A DNA stretch of 64,000 nucleotides from Triplophysa rosa (Eukaryota; Chordata; Actinopteri; Cypriniformes; Nemacheilidae): assembly GCF_024868665.1 (NCBI RefSeq), contig NC_079901.1, positions 5,577,272 through 5,641,271 of the forward strand. The letters run 5' to 3'. The notes under the pieces are model-generated. The model made no database searches. It was not told where the DNA came from and saw only the letters and a program-made list of their open reading frames with translations. Position numbers and translations under genes: made by a program. Shown here piece by piece: positions 60,279 through 64,000 of the stretch (position 1 is its first letter; each line of letters begins with the position of its first letter).

Positions 60279-61828
60279 GGGTGCGTTTACACTTGGCATT
60301 AACATGCGATCTCGGTGATCCGAACAAGCAGGTCGGATCTTCAGACAATCAGGACACAGCGCGTTTACACTTGTCAACAAGTGGCTTCCACATCTGGATA
60401 ACTGATCGGATCTCTATAGTTTCCCGCCCATTATTTTAATAAGCCTGCAATTTAAAAATAGCCCCGGTGAGGGGAGATTTCACACAACACGTATAACGGG
60501 GAGGATGAGCATGTTACAGATTTGATACGCAGCCATGTTGAACTCTAGTCAGCGGTGGGAAGTAATCCGCGGTTAAAACGATTAATGATCTTATATGTGA
60601 AAGTATAAGCAGAGGACGTTTGTAAAATGACAAACAACAGCTTTTGTACTTGAGCTGTGGCGGCTTTCACTCACGCGCGCACACACACACACAGACTCTA
60701 AAGGTGTTTTTAAACACATCATTTGTTTATTCATGTCACGGACACATAAAATAATCACATAAGTAGGCCGAAGTTCCTATGATCAAAAGCGACCACTTAC
60801 ATCGTTCTTGTCTATTTGGGTTGGTTCGGCAGAAAGTGACAGCGCGTCGTTTCTTTCGTCTGCACCCTAAATAGCGTGTTTACTGACATCAGCTATTAGC
60901 AACACTATACAATCTTGTTTCTGTGTGTAAATGATATACGGTGTATTCAGAGCTCCGTTTCAAACTGCCCGTCTGCCGCTTAATCTGTCTTCCGGGGATG
61001 GTACTTTCGAGTCAGATCCGTGGGCGTGGCTTGTTGGTTTTGACTAAATCTTTGGTGTTTCGAAACCTTTACCCTAACCCACACCCTAACCCCAACCTTA
61101 CTCTAACCATCTAAACTACCTATGATTGTTAAAATTGATGAAAAAACACGTTTGGGTGATGACGTCAGACTCGAAACACCAACGATTTAGTGAGAGCCGT
61201 ACGAGACACAAGCGGCAGCAGCCCTCGGGGAACCGGAGAGTTGATTACGGCGTATAGGCTACAGTAAACACACACACGTATGTTAGAAACAAGCTGATAT
61301 ATTGTTGCCATTCGTGTCTGTGACATGAAAATAAACAAATGATGCGTTTTAAGCAGGCGCTGTGTGTGCGAGTCAATGCCATTCATGGCAGTCACAAATA
61401 CAGCGATGATACAGCTGAAGTGGTCAAGTAAAACATCTCGTGTGATTTGACTTAAATCCTCTGTAGGTTAATTATCCATGATAATTTCGTGGGAAAATGA
61501 ATGACTGTGCAACGTTCGGGAGCAAGAGTAAATTTTCCGCTGCATTTGTCAGCTGCTCCGCAGTCTGACAGGTTTCGGACAGACGAGAGAATAGTGATAG
61601 CGGGCGGGGTTTTCTGTGAAATTGTACCGGTAAATGTAGATAAACTGTCTGAATTGCGTTTACATTACACTGAGATCTGATCCCAATGCGTCCTCGACTA
61701 CCTCTGGATCAGGACACGCTGATCGGATGACATTCCGATCAGAAGCGCGTTTACACTTGTCTTTTCAATGTGTATGTGGACAACATCCAGATACAGGTCG
61801 CATGTTAATGCCAAGTGTAAACGCACCC
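60279..61828. mobile_element. Non-autonomous DNA transposon, 1.55 kb
   Basis: Ends GGGTGCGTTTACACTTGGCA and TGCCAAGTGTAAACGCACCC are perfect inverses, flanked by AAA (60276-60278, 61829-61831). A 3-bp A/T duplication fits the PIF/Harbinger habit; this is inference. No transposase. A smaller inverted element lies inside at 61044-61190. Confidence 0.88.
61044..61190. mobile_element. Small MITE nested in the 1.55-kb element
   Basis: CTAAATCTTTGGTGTTTCGA at the left is the near inverse of TCGAAACACCAACGATTTAG at the right, with a CCCTAACC-rich interior. About 147 bp. Confidence 0.75.
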
Positions 61829-62104
61829 AAAGACTGATCTAATACAAGGGTTTTAAGCCTGCCAGATACAGGGAAATGAAAACCTGATCCAAAAATGTGG
61901 AAACATCTGATATGAACCTCGACAAAGATGATGTGTACTATACACATCTGAAGTTTGCTCAATATAGACACTGTGATAAAAAGAATTCGGAATCAACTTT
62001 TTTGTATTTAGGCTACTTTTATTTTTAGCATACCATAAGTCATATGGGAACGTGTGACGGCTAACAGACACAATCAATCTGTTTTTAAATGAGTCATTAA
62101 ATAG

Positions 62105-62281
62105 GGTGCTGATAGCCCTGTGGTTGGTGTACCGACATATAGTGCCAGTGCACTTGCGGGCCAACCTGAGTTCGAATCCCGTCTCGAGCGTCATTTGCCA
62201 GTCCCTCTCCCCTGTGTCTGTATCCAATGCTTTCCTGTCTGCGCTCCGCTGTCCTATGGTATTAAAGGCATAAAAAAAAAA
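62105..62281 (+). mobile_element. tRNA-derived SINE with A-rich tail
   Basis: The A-box-like TAGCCCTGTGGTTGGTGTAC and B-box-like GAGTTCGAATCCC are spaced as in a tRNA promoter, followed by a GCGCTCCGCTGTCC body and an A10 tail. This is a different SINE type from the one at 47265. Confidence 0.75.
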
Positions 62282-63290
62282 CATTTTAAGGAGCTAGATT
62301 GTGGAAATGAACTTCCAACACTATCCTCTCCTCCCATTAAAATAGAACACAAGTGTGTTTATCTCACTGGGGGACTGTACAAGTCCTGTACACAAGACTT
62401 CATTAATAACACGCAGATCAGCTGTGTTCTGGAGAAACAGACAGTATTTCTGTACAACCTCTGATGTTATCATCACAGGAACAAGAGTCACATATGTGGA
62501 AAAGGTCTCTCTGGAAATAAGCTGTCTTTCTTAATTCTGACTTACTTGCATTAAGCTTGTCTCATCAAAGAATGAAATTCCCCAAAAACGGAAAGAAAAT
62601 GTCCTTTTTGCCAAAGCACCTGGCAAAGATTATATGACCTGTCGTATGTGGATATCAGTCATGTATTCCCCGCTGTGTCATTCGGAGAGGTTGTGTGTAG
62701 CACTAATCCTTCATTAACATAACCCGCTGTGTGTGCGGAAACAGGTGGGCAGGTCTTCTGCTCGACTCAATGTCTCTCCCGAGCCAGACGAAACATCTCA
62801 CGTACAGAATTATGTTTGCCAACTGACCGCCCTGACTTACATAGCTTGCCAGAACAGAGATTGGGTGATTTTGTTAAGATCTGGGAGTTTTCTGCCATAT
62901 TTAGTTTATGATCTACTGTCATTTTTACTGCAGATGTGGATGAGCAGTGAAAATTGTTCATGAGAAATAAATCAGCAAGTTAGTGACAGCCGGACCAAAA
63001 AAGCTAATCTATCAATGTCTGCGCATTGCTCTTTAATTTTTTCAGTAAATTATAAAGCCTTACTTAATAACATCAGCTGTATAACAGGTAAGGGGAGGTT
63101 GGGTGCCATGTTTTATAGTTATTGTCTAAAGGGGCCACACTTTTGTAACATTTTTCCTGTCATGTTTGCTTTTAATATTACCCTTTGTGGTCCATTCCAC
63201 ACAAATCCAACAGTGGTGTAGCCGAGGGTATACACTGGTGTACCCATTTCTGTATCAGTCGGGATTGTGTATACCCACTTGTGTAGTGTA
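62282..63290. other. Gene-free intronic sequence
   Basis: Near 63211 the hAT-like start CAGTGGTGTAGCC appears, related to the one at 13526. Nothing else recognised. Confidence 0.5.
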
Positions 63291-63291
63291 G

Positions 63292-63831
63292 TGTCATGGT
63301 TCTGCCCCATCTTGTCTTGCTTTTCTTGATCTGGTGGCAGAGCCATGGCAGAACCTCTTGTTTAGTGTGGAGAGAAGCATTTTGGCCCACTTGGCCTTCC
63401 ACATGCTCTCTTCAGGTCTCGTCTCTGTTCCCGCCCCCTCTCGTCTCCTCATTATTGCTCGTTATTGGTTTCATGCCCTACACCTGTCCCCTCTTGATTT
63501 GATCCCTTATTTAATGCCCCTTTGTTCTCTGTCCTGTGCTGGTTCATTGTGTGTGTCATTCGTGTTATCTGTTTGGTGAGTTCTTGTTAGTCTAGTCTAG
63601 TCTAGTCTAGTTTAGTTATTTGTAGTTATGTCAAATGTTTAACTTTAGTCTTGTTTAAGTGTAGTTAGTCTTAGTCCTGTCATGTTATTATAGTCTCCTC
63701 TTTTGTTGTGTTACCCCCACATGGGTTTTTGTTTCATGTTTTGTAGTTATAATTAAAGTCTTTTTGTTAACCCCTTACCCGCTGTCTGCACTTGGGTCCT
63801 CTGTTCGTGTCTCACCTCCACGTTCATGACA
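63292..63831 (+). mobile_element. Solo LTR, 540 bp
   Basis: Runs from TGTCATGGTTCTGCCCC to CACGTTCATGACA, with TG...CA borders. Flanks GTGTAG (63286-63291) and GTGCAG (63832-63837) differ by one base, probably an aged target duplication. It contains a short (TCTAG)n at 63589-63615 and a polyadenylation-like AATTAAAG near 63750. Relatives occur at 688 and 21058. It interrupts a CAGTGGTGTAG-type repeat. Confidence 0.75.
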
Positions 63832-63837
63832 GTGCAG

Positions 63838-64000
63838 GGTATGCGCAGGAATATGGCGTATATGCTCCGTAATTTTTCCATGATGTGTAATAAATGTCGT
63901 GAATAACAGGGCAAACTGAATGAAGTGCTGCCAATAATGTAGAAAACGGCTATGTGTCATGGTGTGGAGACAGAAACCAAACGCAGGCAGCAGTTACACA
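63838..64000. other. Right edge, no feature seen
   Basis: Sequence after the LTR continues the repeat that the LTR interrupted (GGTATGCGCAGGAATATGGC), then ends at the window border. Confidence 0.4.

Noticed and set aside
61070..61125. CCCTAACCC-rich stretch (telomere-like), also near 56960
   Set aside because: Units are irregular and short, and the first lies inside a MITE that commonly carries such sequence; not an interstitial telomere.

Overview
The window is vertebrate nuclear DNA, almost certainly from a cyprinid-like teleost. It has widely spaced spliced exons with GT/AG borders. It is dominated by fish-type transposons: hAT, CACTA/EnSpm, TTAA-target and Tc1/mariner elements, tRNA-derived SINEs with an L2-like tail, and solo LTRs. 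No bacterial operon, CRISPR array or rRNA is present. Family names come from my recognition of protein motifs and terminal sequences, not from a search.

Two host genes are recognisable. veph1 (ventricular-zone-expressed PH-domain protein, melted family) runs on the + strand with three coding exons at 34328-34465, 41370-41585 and 43955-44129. The rest of the gene, including its PH domain, lies past the right edge. ptx3 (long pentraxin 3) runs on the - strand and is complete in three exons (56220-56070, 54910-54302, 52849-52218), giving a predicted 463-residue secreted protein. It lies inside the veph1 intron that follows coding exon 3, in antisense orientation. Human PTX3 and VEPH1 have the same nested, opposite-strand arrangement.

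Region by region. 1-6240 is a large inverted-repeat (foldback) structure holding a hAT remnant, a solo LTR and a TA-target element. 6667-11478 is a CACTA-like element with a zinc-finger exon. 11.5-18 kb is mostly featureless sequence with a Tc1 remnant. 18.7-27.4 kb is a dense cluster of hAT elements with 8-bp target duplications, three of them exact nested or adjacent insertions and one triple nest. 27661-32241 is a 4.6-kb palindromic CACTA-like element. 33.6-34.15 kb has two TTAA-type MITEs abutting just upstream of the first veph1 coding exon. veph1 intron 1 (34466-41369) contains a THAP/SWIM element, probably ISL2EU-like, itself interrupted by nested hAT elements. 44.1-64 kb is the veph1 intron carrying ptx3, a solo LTR, SINEs, Tc1 debris and more MITEs.

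Functionally, ptx3 encodes a soluble pattern-recognition protein and veph1 a membrane-associated PH-domain signalling adaptor. Their pairing is positional, not a shared pathway. The remaining open frames are transposon remnants or chance frames. I saw no clearly new biological system. The strongest leads are the THAP/coiled-coil two-exon gene, the nested-transposon chronology (including an empty site preserved in the opposite foldback arm), and the expanded tandem repeat at the start of ptx3 exon 2.
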